From Eledone cirrhosa (taxonomy: Eukaryota; Mollusca; Cephalopoda; Octopoda; Eledonidae), in the NCBI GenBank assembly GCA_964016885.1, contig OZ024742.1, forward strand, positions 124,471,615-124,535,614: a stretch of 64,000 bases of DNA, given 5' to 3'. Within the stretch, counting starts at the first letter, position 1. Every line of letters starts with the position of its first letter. Made by a program: the position numbers and the translations under genes. Below the pieces are notes generated by a model. The model was not told the DNA's origin, ran no database searches, and saw only the letters and a program-made list of their open reading frames with translations. Below, piece by piece: positions 1-13,164 of the stretch.

Positions 1-9
1 AATAAATAA

Positions 10-13
<4 letters not shown>

Positions 14-60
<47 letters not shown>
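14..60. repeat. (TA)n microsatellite
   Basis: Uninterrupted TA dinucleotides preceded by AAAT units. From here to about 220 there is A-rich sequence in which I recognise nothing else. Confidence 0.95.
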
Positions 61-63
<3 letters not shown>

Positions 64-231
64 ACACAGTAGTGAACAAATATAGAATACGAAAACAAAA
101 ACACATACACTCAAACACGAAGACGCCCACCATACATTAAACAGTCAAACGCATACGCAGAGACAAGTGTAAATAAATAAATTAATTAAATAGAAGTTGC
201 GTAAACTTTACAGTAAAATGGGAGGAAACAT

Positions 232-283
232 AATAGTACCACTGATGATGTCGCAGATGTGTGACGAAAGAACTTTGATAGAG

Positions 284-290
<7 letters not shown>
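232..290 (+). ncRNA. Hammerhead-like relic upstream of PLE-1
   Basis: CTGATGA at 242-248 is followed by one extra T, then GTCGCA / TGTGAC (250-255 with 260-265), a 6-bp helix II with one G-U pair and loop GATG, then GAAA at 266-269. This is the order of a hammerhead core with one unpaired base between A9 and helix II. I find no convincing helix III or helix I around it. It lies about 300 bp upstream of PLE-1 coding sequence and next to a TA tract, so it may be a remnant of that element's pseudo-LTR. Confidence 0.35.

Positions 291-320
<30 letters not shown>
284..320. repeat. (TA)n microsatellite
   Basis: About 18 TA units immediately downstream of the hammerhead-like relic. The remaining sequence to 424 holds nothing I recognise. 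Confidence 0.9.
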
Positions 321-322
<2 letters not shown>

Positions 323-538
323 TTGTATTTCTAACCGTTGTGACATTCATTGTTTGCCAAATAAATTAACTATGGACATATAAACAAATACAGAAGCGAA
401 AACCAACCGAAAACAAACAGTGAGTGTATTCTGTTATTATTTCTGATAATACGACCCCCCCCCTGACCACCACCAAGTATAAACAATATATCACACTTAT
501 CAGCAGAAACTACCCACCATCCCACACAACAGAAAATA

Positions 539-2265
539 ATGAGAAACCTAAAATCCCTAACAACCCTTTACAAAGAAGGCCATACCGACAAGGAATACAA
601 CCACATCGCCAATTTCAAAAGCAGTACCAGCCTCTTCTACGGTATCCCAAAGACACACAAAAGCGAAGTAATAGGCAGGGCCTGCAAGCAAGCTACAGAT
701 ATTTACATCAATATACCCGCTTCTGATGACCTTAAATTAAGACCCATAATAGCAGGTACCACATGTGAAACCCACCGGCTAAGCAACTTCCTAGATATTC
801 TGTTTAAACCTTTCCTAAAATAAATAAAAAAACTTCATAAGGGACGACCTTGACATGCTCAACCATCTCGCAACAACACTTAATAATGAACATACCATAC
901 TAGTAACCTTTGATGTTATCAATCTGTATTCCAATATTCCACACAACCTAGGTATAGAGGCAATACAATTCTGGCTTGAACATTACCCTAGAGATCTTCC
1001 ACAGCGAATCCCTAAAGAATTTGTGTTGGAGGGACTGGAATTCATCTTGGAAAACAACTTCTTCGAATTCGATTCCGAATACTACAGACAGAAATCTGGG
1101 ACAGCCACGGGCACGAAAGTTGTTTCCTCATACGCCAACCTTGTCATGGGATATTTGGAAACCACTCTCTACAGCAAAGTCCTAGACAAATACGGTAACC
1201 ACTTCTACCTACACATAGAAAAAAAAACTGGAAGAGATATCTGGACGACTGCTTCATCCTCTGGCATGAAAGTATAGAAAGACTGATTGAGTTTAAAACC
1301 CTTCTAAATGGACTCAACACAAACTTACAATTTACAATGTATTACAGCCATGAACAACTCCGTTTCCTAGACAACCACATCAAGAAAACAAACAACAAAA
1401 TAGAAACAGACATATACTACAAACCCACAAACTCCAAACAATATCTTCCATTTAACTCGTGCCATCCTCGCCATGCCAAAATGGCAATTCCTTATAATCT
1501 AGCCAGAAGGATCTGCACAATAATTTCAGATAAATACACATGCTACAAACGACTAGAAGAATTAAAGAACACACTTATCAGCAGAAACTACCCACCATCC
1601 CTAATCAACAATGGATTCCAACGGGCCCTAAAACTCATCATCCAGGAACTCAGACACCTCAAACACAGGAATGAAACGCAACAGAAAACTCTAGCATACA
1701 TCTCTACACACAACCCCCCTCAACAATGAGGCATTCGACACCATCCTCCAGAACATTCATTTACTAAAAAGAGACCCAAGAATGAACAAATTCCTCCAAA
1801 CACACATCATAAGGAGCAAAAGACAACCTAAATCCATAAAAAAACATCCTTACAATGAACCCTACAGTAAATAAATGTGGAAGGCCCAACAATGGTATAT
1901 GCATAAATCTAATAGAAGGTTCAACTATCCATTTTAAAGAAGGACATTTCACAGTTAAATACAAATTTACATGTGCATCTGAAAACCTAATCTATGTTTT
2001 GACCTGCTCAGGTTGTCGAGGGCACTACATAGGACAGACAAAAAACAGCCTCCGACAACGTATGACCGTTCATAGATCATAAATCAAAATACAGGAATAC
2101 AGAAAGATTGCTTTTAGTGAACATATCGCTAATTGCACACCTAACCAACATCCAAACTTAAAAATTTTCCCCATTTACAAATTCATAGACAACGCTTCTT
2201 TCACCCATCGTACCAATTATGAAAAGTACTTCATTAACAAATTCCAACCTCTGCTAATGGATTAA
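539..2265 (+). pseudogene. PLE-1: Penelope-like RT + GIY-YIG endonuclease (frameshifted)
   Basis: Retroelement polyprotein readable in pieces across all three frames. In order: FYGIPKTHK and LRPIIAG (about 630-760) in the RT fingers; TFDVINLYSNIP (motif A, about 907-942); SGTATGTK with SSYANLVMG (motif B, about 1096-1150); then a run of eight A's near 1219-1226 where the frame shifts and motif C reads RYLDDCFILW (about 1231-1260). The RT thumb and linker continue to 1729. The C-terminal GIY-YIG nuclease follows (LIYVLTC..C..HYIGQT, about 1990-2040), with a last frameshift near 2085 and a conserved tail ending in a TAA stop at 2263-2265. RT motif A, B and C residues and the paired cysteines before YIG are present. 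PLEs are known to reverse-transcribe their RNA at nicked DNA using this pair of domains. At least three frameshifts make this copy dead. Neighbouring (TA)n tracts are typical of this window. Confidence 0.88.
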
Positions 2266-2269
2266 ACTA

Positions 2270-2840
2270 AAACTGGAACGAACAAGGAACCAAAGCCCGA
2301 TGCCTATGTTCTCTAATGAGTTACCTCACTAACACCCTACCTAATCCTTTTTCTTATATAAATGAATTACCCCTCTCTCATTTCTCTCTCCCCTACCTGA
2401 CCACCTTGAATTACCCCCCCCCCGGCATATTACATCTCTAAAAAGGGAAATGGTATCAAACGCCAGACTACCATTTGCCTCCATTATGGACCAACCAAGA
2501 GCTCTTGCCATAGTAACACATTTTGAACTGCTTATCCTCAAGAACTATGCCTGTAAATAATGTTCTTTCTTTCCCATCACCCCCTTTTTTCTTTTTTTTC
2601 TTTTTTTCTTTTTACTTCAAAAACCTTATTTGTAAATAATATTATTCGTTCTTTCCCATTTCCTTAACATGTTCAACATCACATTATTTTCTCTCCAACA
2701 TTTTAAACCTATACAAATTCCCTCCTTTGATAATGCATAAAATATTATTAAATATATAAATAAATAAATGCCCTTGTTAATTAATAGATAAATTAACTAA
2801 TACCTTAACACTTCACACAAAGTAAAATATTTTGTTTTAA
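2270..2840. other. Pyrimidine-rich DNA after PLE-1, no gene seen
   Basis: Low-complexity C/T-rich sequence with poly-T runs near 2585-2615, then A+T-rich DNA. It may include the 3' untranslated part of PLE-1, but I see no terminal repeat that would define an end. Confidence 0.5.
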
Positions 2841-2936
2841 ATATTTTATAACCCAGAAAAAAGAGAAAAATATAAAAAGAAAAAATATACTTTTCTTCCT
2901 AATAATCGTCGTTTTCTCCTATGTTCATATATATAT

Positions 2937-3197
<261 letters not shown>

Positions 3198-3207
3198 ATG
3201 GGTTGGT

Positions 3208-3220
3208 GTGTGTGTGTGTA

Positions 3221-3271
<51 letters not shown>

Positions 3272-3275
3272 ATTT
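3208..3275. repeat. (TG)n microsatellite
   Basis: Imperfect TG repeats. Open frames across it in both directions are repeat artefacts, not genes. Confidence 0.95.
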
Positions 3276-3279
3276 CTTC

Positions 3280-3475
3280 TCGCGAGTCAGTTCTTTCGTT
3301 GCTACGGTCCCCGCGGCTGAATTACCGGTCGCTATTTTCAATTTGCAAAGCCCTTTAAACGGTATGTTATTACTCTAAGGTGTTATACCTTATCGAGTGC
3401 TTGGCTGCACTTCTGAATACAATCACGGCTTACCTGCGGCTCGAGCTTCGTATATACTGTACATCCATTTGTATT
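3280..3475 (+). repeat. 200-bp dispersed repeat, copy 1
   Basis: Shares nearly all its length with 4412-4604, including AGTTCTTTCGTTGCT, TTGCAAAGCCCTTTAAACGG and CTTATCGAGTGCTTGGCTGC. Both copies start right after a TG tract and end at TCCATTTGTAT. No coding sequence or polymerase III boxes are evident. The family is unknown to me. Confidence 0.85.
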
Positions 3476-3748
3476 TCTATCTCCTGGACCTAATGATTAA
3501 TTGATTAATGTAATTAGACAATTTTATTGATTGGTTAATTACTTATATTTGTTTAATAACAATCTGGTCCAGTGCTTAATTCAGTTTGTGTACGGAACTT
3601 ATTCCAGTTCTCATAATTTGTATTTGACCGCCAAAAACCGGGTGTTAGCTCCCTTCGAAACATTTGCTCACGCGTCTGAACGGAGCCTGTTGAGAAAGTA
3701 AATCGTCTGTTCTATCTTCCAGAGGCTATAAATTGCATACAGCGCAAC

Positions 3749-4408
<660 letters not shown>

Positions 4409-4411
4409 ATG

Positions 4412-4604
4412 GCGAGTTAGTTCTTTCGTTGCTGCGGTCAACACGGTTGAATTACCGGTCGCTATCTTAAATTTGCAAAGCCCTTTAAACGGTATGTTAT
4501 TACTCTAAGGTTTTATACCTTATCGAGTGCTTGGCTGCACTTCTTCATGCATTCGTAGGCTTAGCTCCGGATCGAGCTTCGAATATGCTGTACTTCCATT
4601 TGTA
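4412..4604 (+). repeat. 200-bp dispersed repeat, copy 2
   Basis: Second copy of the repeat at 3280-3475, diverging mainly in its last 60 bp. It again follows a TG tract. Confidence 0.85.
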
Positions 4605-4892
4605 TATATATATATATAGTTGTGTATAATGGTAGCTATGGTGCTTCCATAGGCGGTATGCCAAAATTAGCACTCAATATTCATCAGAGTAGAGTGTAGA
4701 TAGTATAAAGAAAACGAAAAATCAGTGATGCATCTGGACTTAATTTATTGCGTGTTACAATTGTTTCTCCGGCAGGTTGCTCGAGACATGGTCCTTGTAT
4801 GGATCTGGCTGATTCTACATCTGCAGGTTCTTTCAGACACGAGTATTTCGTTTGGAGGAAATGTTATCACTATATATATATATATATATATA

Positions 4893-6145
4893 TTAAGTGT
4901 ATTGAGTTCAAAACTCAAGCATTCCTTTACAATGAAATAGCTCAAAGAAAAAAATATTTCTGAGCCGTGTAATAAATATAAATTAATATATATGATGAAA
5001 CACAAATACCAACATATCTGTGTTTATATTGTAAAAGAAATTAAGTTAGCTAGAATGAAATATACTAATTATAATAATACAGCTTGCCTATATCGATTTA
5101 AAATAATAAATCAACAAAAACAAACAGTATTGGCAAATGGCCATGGTGTTTAGACAAATTTAAATTTCAAAATCAAACCTGTTCCGTAGATAAGTTTAAA
5201 TATACGGCTGTTATTTCTAGCAGTACGAGTATGATGCTGGCTAGAAACTGTAAAACCATGTGCATTAAACAGTCTTTTAAAATATTTAGAAGTGAAGCAT
5301 ATCAATTTGTTCTGGGTGTTTACTGATGAGAGCTGGACAAGATATCCTTACACTTATTTATCTCGAAACATATTTGGATTTTAAAGTTTAAACCTATCTA
5401 CGGAACAGGTTTGATTTTGAAATTTAAATTTGTCTAAACACCATGGCCATTTGCCAATACTGTTTGTTTTTGTTGATTTATTATTTTAAATCGACATAGG
5501 CAAGCTGTAATATGATAATTAGTATATTTCATTCTAGCTAACTTAATTTCTTTTACAATATAAACACAGATATGTTGGTATTTGCGTTTCATCATATATA
5601 TTAATTTATATTTATTACACGGCTCAGAAATATTTTTTTTTCTTTGAGCTATTTCATTGTAAATGAATGATTGAGTTTTGAACTCAATACACTTAATATA
5701 ATTGCTTCTTAGGTTGAGCTGATAGTAGCCCCATATATACGGCTGTTATTTCTAGCAGTACGAGTATGAGGCTGGCTAGAAACTGTAAAACCATGTGCGT
5801 TAAACAGTATTTTAAAATATTTAGAAGTGAAGCATATCAATTTGTTCTGGGTGTTTACTGATGAGAGTTGGACAAGATATCCTTACACTTATTTATCTCG
5901 AAACATATTTGGATTTTAAAGTTTAAACTTATCTACGGAACAGGTTTGATTTTGAAATTTAAATGTTTCTAAACACCATGGCCATTTGCCAATACTGTTT
6001 GTTTTTGTTGATTTATTATTTTAAATCGATATAGGCAAGCTGTAATATTATAATTAGTATATTTCATTCTAGCTAACTTAATTTCTTTTACAATATAAAC
6101 ACAGATATGTTGGTATTTGTGTTTCATCATATATATTAATTTTTA
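4893..6145. repeat. Foldback plus direct duplication
   Basis: Arms of about 310 bp at 4893-5202 and 5387-5698 are inverted copies and enclose a 184-bp loop (5203-5386). The loop plus part of the right arm is repeated directly at about 5736-6145 with very few differences. The loop contains CTGATGA (5323-5329 and 5858-5864) and CTCGAAAC (about 5362-5369 and 5897-5904), which could close a 3-bp helix II over a 29-nt loop. I see no good helix III, so I treat this as hammerhead-like only. PLE insertions often give such direct plus inverted partial copies, but no PLE coding sequence is next to it. Confidence 0.8.
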
Positions 6146-6199
6146 TATATATATATATATAGTAATAGTAACAAATGTGAAGACTAATACCGGTAAAGG

Positions 6200-6201
6200 A
6201 T

Positions 6202-6233
<32 letters not shown>

Positions 6234-6277
6234 AAGTGTCAGAAACCCTATGGCTGAGCTCCGGCCGTTTCGACACA

Positions 6278-6313
<36 letters not shown>

Positions 6314-6420
6314 CGTGTGTGTGTGTGTATGTATATGTATGTATGTATGTATATTGTATTATTTATGTACGTTCATACGCGGAACAAAAGTGCTACCTGA
6401 GGTTTCACGGCCCAATATTC
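6200..6420. repeat. TA/TG microsatellites and a CCGTTTCGAC repeat fragment
   Basis: TA tracts at about 6208-6232 and 6276-6300 bracket a short segment with GCTGAGCTCC and CCGTTTCGAC, the antisense of a motif shared with 21.3, 37.7 and 45.9 kb. TG/TATG repeats follow to about 6352. Confidence 0.75.
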
Positions 6421-7235
6421 ACGTTATCTCCAGATTGAATAGGGATCTAAATTGTCACCTAAATCTTTAGGCGCTAGAACAAGTTTGAGGATATCGTTAA
6501 AACGCTAGTTTATGAAAATCTAGTATTACAAAGGGAAACATCTTAAATATGTAAATTCGAAATAACAAATCAGTTGCACACATGTAATATTAGTGGACTA
6601 TAACAGATGTACGGTATTCTGGGGTATTGTTTAATATATGGATGGCAATGTTTATTAAGGTATGGAGTATAGTAATACAGAAGAAGTACTGTATTATGTA
6701 CATGTGGGGAGACAAGAAAACATAGAGAAAAGAAAACATTGAGAAAACATATACATTCAATTAAGCTGGTTGAATATCAGTTGAATTTGTTGAGTATTAA
6801 TATGCAGTCAGTCTCTAGAATTTTCGTTGTTAGAATGCAAATAATTATTGTTCGGTGACGACAAACCTAGTAATATTCTATATTTCTCACTAAGGCAGAG
6901 ACGACATCTCTTGACTTCATCGGTGTAAGACCTGAATTTTGAAATACCTTCCAAATAATCTTATATGGGAATACTTTCTCTTTAAATTGGCTGATATCTT
7001 TGCCCAGGCTGTACTTATTAGGATTCCTGGAAGAGTGGAGATGCAAGTAAAAACGTTTTTCAAACATCAGATTTCTTTGCGGTGATAGGCTTAATATGTA
7101 CTTCATAGAAAACGGAGTTGATATTACATTTCTGTTGGGGAGGGCAGTTCTCTTTAATTAACTCTCATCTCTGGTCGAGCAAAGTTTTCCTTATCACTTG
7201 TTCACGCCTGAGGATATTTTCTGAACATACATATA
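6420..7235. other. No gene recognised
   Basis: A+T-rich single-copy-looking DNA. A minus-strand open frame of 79 codons at 6867-7106 has no motif I recognise and no neighbouring coding signal. Confidence 0.5.
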
Positions 7236-7239
7236 AATA

Positions 7240-7297
7240 TATGCATAGACACACTCACGCACACAAACACGCAAACACACTCGCACACGCACACACG

Positions 7298-7345
<48 letters not shown>
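7240..7345. repeat. (CA)n(TA)n microsatellite
   Basis: CA-rich repeats passing into a pure TA tract. Confidence 0.95.
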
Positions 7346-7348
<3 letters not shown>

Positions 7349-9830
7349 CATTCTGTCATTACCACATCAGAGGATCGAAGAACTTTTGATTCCACGGTCG
7401 GGTCAGATCGATACAAATAGAACCTTGAAGTGATCAATAGCGAAACGCGAGTCACCTCTGAATAAACGTAATGAAGACTTAACAAATTGTCCTTTTGTTA
7501 TATATATATATAAGCAAAGATTGCCATCCACAAAAACGGCCACAGATGTTACTATATAATGTAAGTATTCTCTTCATTCATTATATAGTTATGTTATTCT
7601 AATTAAGATTTTATACAGCTACTTTCAAACTTTAGACATGTAAGCAATTTTCTTTCACATCTAATTGATAGACGGTCTGTGGGTGGGTGCGTAATTTTCG
7701 AATATAATCTCGACACCTTACGCTTTTCGAGATCTAGTAACTATAACACAAGTGATGAAAAGTCAATAATGATATACAATGTTTCTTTTAAATGTAAATG
7801 TGAGGTATATATCATGTTACTGCCCGGAATGTAAATATAATAAACATAGTGGGATCGTTATATACATCATGTATTTGAATTATATAATGATAAATAGATT
7901 TCTTCTTGTTATTTACTTATATTATCATCACAATCATTCATGCCAAAGTCTCTCCATAATTCACGATATTTGTATCGTCTGAGACTTGAGCGTTGAAGGT
8001 TCGAGCAGGAATTCCTCTCGTTCGACTGCCATGAGTTAGTTACCAAAATAGTAGTTTGTGTATGAACTCCAGCTTACTACATCAGGAAATTCCTGCAAAT
8101 CATGTTTTCCTTTGAGAAATGTTATTTGTTATTTAGGGTAAGTCCGTATAAACTTTAATTTACAATACGTTAACACCACTTTATGTTTTTTTACAACCCT
8201 AAACATTTTAATACATGCATCATCTATTTTCTTCTCAAGTGCTTGTGTCATGGTACCTGTACCTTGTCCATACAACAACACTGACAGAAGAGATGTTATG
8301 AAGAATGGTATTTTTTATTATTCTGGGTAGATTTGACTTCCATACCATTTCCATTTTGTTTCAGCCCAGAATATATAAGAAATGAATGTTCAAAAAACGA
8401 TCAGACTATAAATATGAACGGCATTCTCTGTGTGTAAAACAGGATTTCTGGCATAATCACGTAATCACTCTGTAGCCTATATATTAATATACATTTAGGA
8501 TTAATAAATAGTATATTTTATAAAGAAAATAATGTAATGTGGGCTATACAAATTATAGATTTAATGGCTGCAATGAAACGGCAACACTAACATTATGTAA
8601 CGTTTGTTTATAACACACTATAATATTTTAATACTTTGACGGGAATTACGCATGCATCCACAATGGTGAAATTACTTTTTACTTACTAAAGGAACAATTT
8701 GGGAAATTAACCTTCAAGTGCTTGAGATTTACATAGACAAGACGCGTGTACCTTTATAGCAATTATCCGGGCGTTTCATTCAGCGTACATAGTTTGTAAC
8801 ATCACTGTTTTTTTAAATCACACATGCAACACGTTTTTCAGTTGAGTGGCGACCAGTAACGTAATATTAAGGGGCTTGCTCAAAACCGAAACGTACCGCC
8901 AGAAAACGAATCCACGATCGCTAGATGAGCTTTCAAAACACTAAGCCATGTGCCTTCACAATAGAGTTATCGTAATGATCATATTGCATGCATTGTCAGG
9001 TAATTCCAGATTGAGACGTAAGGGCGCTATATTGATATACGGCGCTTCCACGGCATTTTAAGCAAGGCGGAATCCATTTCCTCTCCGGGCTTGAACCAAT
9101 AAGAAGACAGTAGCGATGGGGGAGTCTGTCAAAGAACAGTTAATTTAATTGGATTAAGGATTTTCAACCAATTTAAAAACACTACCTGGCAGTAGAACAC
9201 TTGTACTCTTCGGCAAATCATTTTCTCTCTTCGTCGTACATGGCCTGAAAGCCTTGCTATGTGTCGCACGCGCCATATTCCTTCTCTACATATAACTCAA
9301 GGACAATTAACGCTATATTCTTTTTATAGATAAATACGATTGTCATTTGTTTTATGCAATTTAATTTAATAGTTTTTTTCTCTATTGCCAAGTATTCCAG
9401 ATTATATTTGATTTTCTTACTTATTCAAAGTTCAATACTTTATTTACTGTATATATTTTTTACTCTAAGATATACAATTGAAATCCTCTGTTTCCCCGTT
9501 AATTCGCCTATATGCATACAGAAATATGTAAGGTTCCATATTTTTTTCTTTCTTCAGTCAGTTTTTCATCATTAAATGAATTGACAAAACTTACAACCAC
9601 ATAAAATTAGGTTTGTATTTATGAGAACTAGTAACGAAATCAAGTAGCTATACGACTAGCCTGAAGCTCGTAAAAAATCTCATTACCCAATCAACAAAGA
9701 TTTGGATTTGTAATATTGAGATATAATATCCCTTTAATTTGTTCGTTATTGAAGCATTTCTCAGTTTTCCCGCCAGGCTTCTATGTTTTCTCAGACTGTT
9801 GTGATGGAAAATTAGGGAATATATCATTGT
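7346..9830. other. Anonymous A+T-rich DNA
   Basis: No coding sequence longer than about 75 codons, no tRNA-like boxes and no repeat shared with other parts of the window that I could find, apart from a short TA tract at 7499-7512. Confidence 0.5.
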
Positions 9831-10049
9831 ATTTATATTTCAAATAAATCCGTAACTGTCAGAAAAAAAAAGTTACACGTATGTTTATATAATATTGTTT
9901 TGCGTACAGTCAAGTGATAAACAACATTTAGACACACACAGAAATACACACATCCATGGAATTCTGTGAGTTGTAACCGAATTTCTTTGCTAACGAGAAT
10001 ACGAAGCCTATATAAAAAGTAATTCCGAATGCGGCAGCAGTAACGCAAC

Positions 10050-10119
10050 ACACGCACACATACACATACACGAACATACACAGACACGCACACACACACA
10101 CATACACACGCCCACATAT

Positions 10120-10154
<35 letters not shown>

Positions 10155-10165
10155 CACGCACACAC

Positions 10166-10202
<37 letters not shown>
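10050..10202. repeat. (CA)n(TA)n microsatellite
   Basis: CACACA, CATACA and CACGCA repeats followed by TA repeats. Confidence 0.95.
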
Positions 10203-10469
10203 ATAACATACTAATGAATCAAAACCTCAAATATATCTATAATTTTGTGTTTCTCAATGAGCAAGCTCAATAGACGTTATTTAGAGCCATAATAAGCAAA
10301 TAAAGAGGTATATGTATCTACAGAGAGAGAAAGAGCCATATATTGCACAAGAACCACTGTATATTATATATATACTAAATGCATATCCTTTAGAAGAATA
10401 TGTACACAGGTGGAATCATAAGTGAAACCTTATAGCGCTATTCCAGTGTATGGCTAAAAATCGATCTTA

Positions 10470-10960
10470 GTCGAAAGGAAAAATGTGTACGTTTTTGCAA
10501 CACTGATTTTCATTCCTGTCGTTCAGTGCACGACACGCAACCTATCCAATGCATGTGGGACATCACCTTCCAATGAGGTAAGTATCAACTTCTTCAGTGC
10601 AAATATTAGTCAACCGATACTACATCCACCGGGTTTGACACCGCTTCCAGCCTGTCTGCGCATTTTTAGCCTGTTGCTGAAAATCTGGGACAGGAGTTGA
10701 CATTAAACATCATTGATTGGTTTCGACAAAGCACCAAATATCAAAATACAAATATGAGGGTATTCATTTACGGAATTAGGCAACAAGTATCTGTTCACCG
10801 ATTAACCTTCCCCCGAAGATCTATCTCAAAAAGACAAGGGGAATGCGGTCGTATGAGTTTTCGAGGTCCATCAAGGAAATTTCTCTGAACTTAGAGCAAT
10901 CTCTCTTATCAGGCTTTTTTAGAATTGGAATCATCCTTCAAAATTACCATTCGGTGCATT
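10470..10960 (-). pseudogene. Decayed LINE reverse transcriptase fragment
   Basis: Read on the minus strand from about 10,940, the sequence gives MIPILKKPDKRDC..FREISLMD, matching the usual LINE signature in which PI.KKGD..... precedes WRGISLL. Further on (about 10,680-10,585) it gives NRLKMRRQAG...KPGGCSIG, matching the QAGFR.GRSC..QI block, and then ALDRLRVVH..TGMKIS (about 10,545-10,490), matching the segment after the catalytic YADD box. About 150 bp between the first two blocks does not fit, so there is an insertion or rearrangement, and the YADD segment itself is missing. Several stops occur. The clade cannot be fixed. Confidence 0.6.
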
Positions 10961-11680
10961 TCTAGAGATGAAGGCCACCCACACATATGACTCAGTCCCT
11001 GTAGATATATAACATTCCGTGCCGAATTCCCACATCCCTAGACCCAATGCTACACTTGTGTTTATTTACTCTTTTCACCACAGCTTCCGAAAGCTTAGTC
11101 TTTATCCCTACAAACAGATCGTGTACACCAGAATATGTTTTCACCGGATTTCGGAGATCAGAAAATTATTCTTTTCAGCTATCGAGGATGCAGAAGAAGG
11201 AATCCTGAAGAGGTCATAGTAGTATGCTTCGTGGGACATAAAAGAATACTTTAGTTGATGGTCTAACACCAAAGTTCTTCATTGTCTTAACCTTGCCCAT
11301 TATTTTCTCTTAATGCTAGTGGAATTGTAATGCTAGTGGAATTAGAAATACATATTTTCCAACGAATATCTGTCGGCTTCTTTCTATGCTCAGATGGCGT
11401 TTTTAACCAGGTGGCTTTCAGCCACACGGCGCAACACCGAGATGATTTCGCCCACTCCTTTTAACATCTGAAGCTGAAAATAGCGAACTGAGCTATATCT
11501 ACACCATTTCAAAGACATTAGTTAAATTTCCAGACGAATTATAGCCATGTTTATCTCTTGGCTAGAACAAGATTTCTTTCAAACCATAAACAACATTTTG
11601 TTATCATATTTCTTTTACCCTATTATGAACACTTTTTATTACGGCTTCGAACAATAATAATTTATTAATACATTGTTCTG
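10960..11680. other. No gene recognised
   Basis: Moderately A+T-rich DNA with no recognisable coding or repeat signal, apart from a local duplication GTAATGCTAGTGGAATT near 11,312-11,345. Confidence 0.45.
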
Positions 11681-11681
11681 G

Positions 11682-11872
11682 ACACACACACACATACAAA
11701 CACACACACACACGCACACACACGCACACGCGCACACACACACATACACACGCACACACACACGCGCACACATACACCAACTCACACACATACACACAAA
11801 TACGCGTATCTCTCTCACTCTATCTATCTATCTATCTATCTATCTCTCTCTCTCTCTATATATATATATACA
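11682..11872. repeat. (CA)n(CTAT)n(TC)n(TA)n compound microsatellite
   Basis: CA/CG-rich repeats, then CTAT tetranucleotides, CT repeats and a TA tract. The frames on both strands are artefacts. Confidence 0.95.
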
Positions 11873-11899
11873 TTTGAGTACAGCATGGACGAATCTTTA

Positions 11900-13010
11900 G
11901 AATACGGCCAAGCTAGCGTATATGCATAATCGGTCTGTAGCTTGAGCACTCAGATGAGGAAAGACCCCATAGTAATAACATTACGTTCAGACAGCTTTGC
12001 AAATCAGATATAGCGGTCGGCAGTCCAGCCGCATCACTAGAACAACGAAAATACAGGACCCAGAAAAAGATTTTATACTGACCCGGACATAGCGGGGAGG
12101 TTGAGTGCAAAATATATAACTTACATCGTATATCAACAATACAGATCACATATAGCATCCAACATCAGCGCTAAGTTTTTGAAAATCCAAGATCGACAAA
12201 TTGCTATTGCAGGAGTCTGCAATATAATGGTTTTTGACGACAGAACATAGGATTTACTTCTTCAGCAAGTCTTTCGTTCTTAACTCGAGCGGGTATGTTG
12301 TAGCTTTAAATGTCGCCACAGACACGTGGTTTATTCCAAGGGAGGTTACCCCCGCCTAGGCGGTGAATTCTAATTTGAGATAAAGGAATGAATCCCTTTA
12401 GACAAACCGAATAAAGCACTCAACCAGAAGTTCTCAAACAAACTTAAACAATTAATCAATCAATAGAATCATCTAATTAAATTAATCAGTTAATCGTTAA
12501 TTCTAGGAGTAAATATAAATGTTAGTCCAGCATTGAATTCATTTGCCAATATATATGTTATACACATACTGAATTAATTTGCCAAAGTCTGGGCTTTTTC
12601 TCCTTGAGAATTCTACATGTGCTTTTACACGGCTCTGTGTCATTCACAAATTTAGTACAGAGCAAAATACCTGTTGATAACGTGATATTTCTTGTTCGAT
12701 CATTATACCTAAAGCTTATAATTTTAAGCAGACAGTATTTTGATTTAGGTGTCATAGAAACACTGCATTTGGATTTTAACATCAATTCCAATGGGTCCAG
12801 GTCTGTGTTTTTTATCATTTATTTTGTTTTGACCTGTTTAGCTTGATTTGCTTTTTGGCTTAGGTAGTTGATGCTCTCTTGACCACTATTTCAGTTTTGT
12901 ATGGGGTCTTAACATATTGTTCAGCTCTGTTTTTTTTAACTGTGGATCGCTTGCCAGCATTATTTCTGATTTTTCCGTTTCGTTTCGCCTTTCCTACCCG
13001 CCGAAATGCG
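11900..13010. other. Anonymous DNA
   Basis: No gene recognised. The 12,240-12,540 part is somewhat G+C-richer and ends in a TTAAT/AATCA-rich tract resembling that at 3490-3560, possibly an unclassified dispersed repeat. Confidence 0.4.
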
Positions 13011-13016
13011 ATTCTC

Positions 13017-13160
<144 letters not shown>

Positions 13161-13164
13161 TGTC

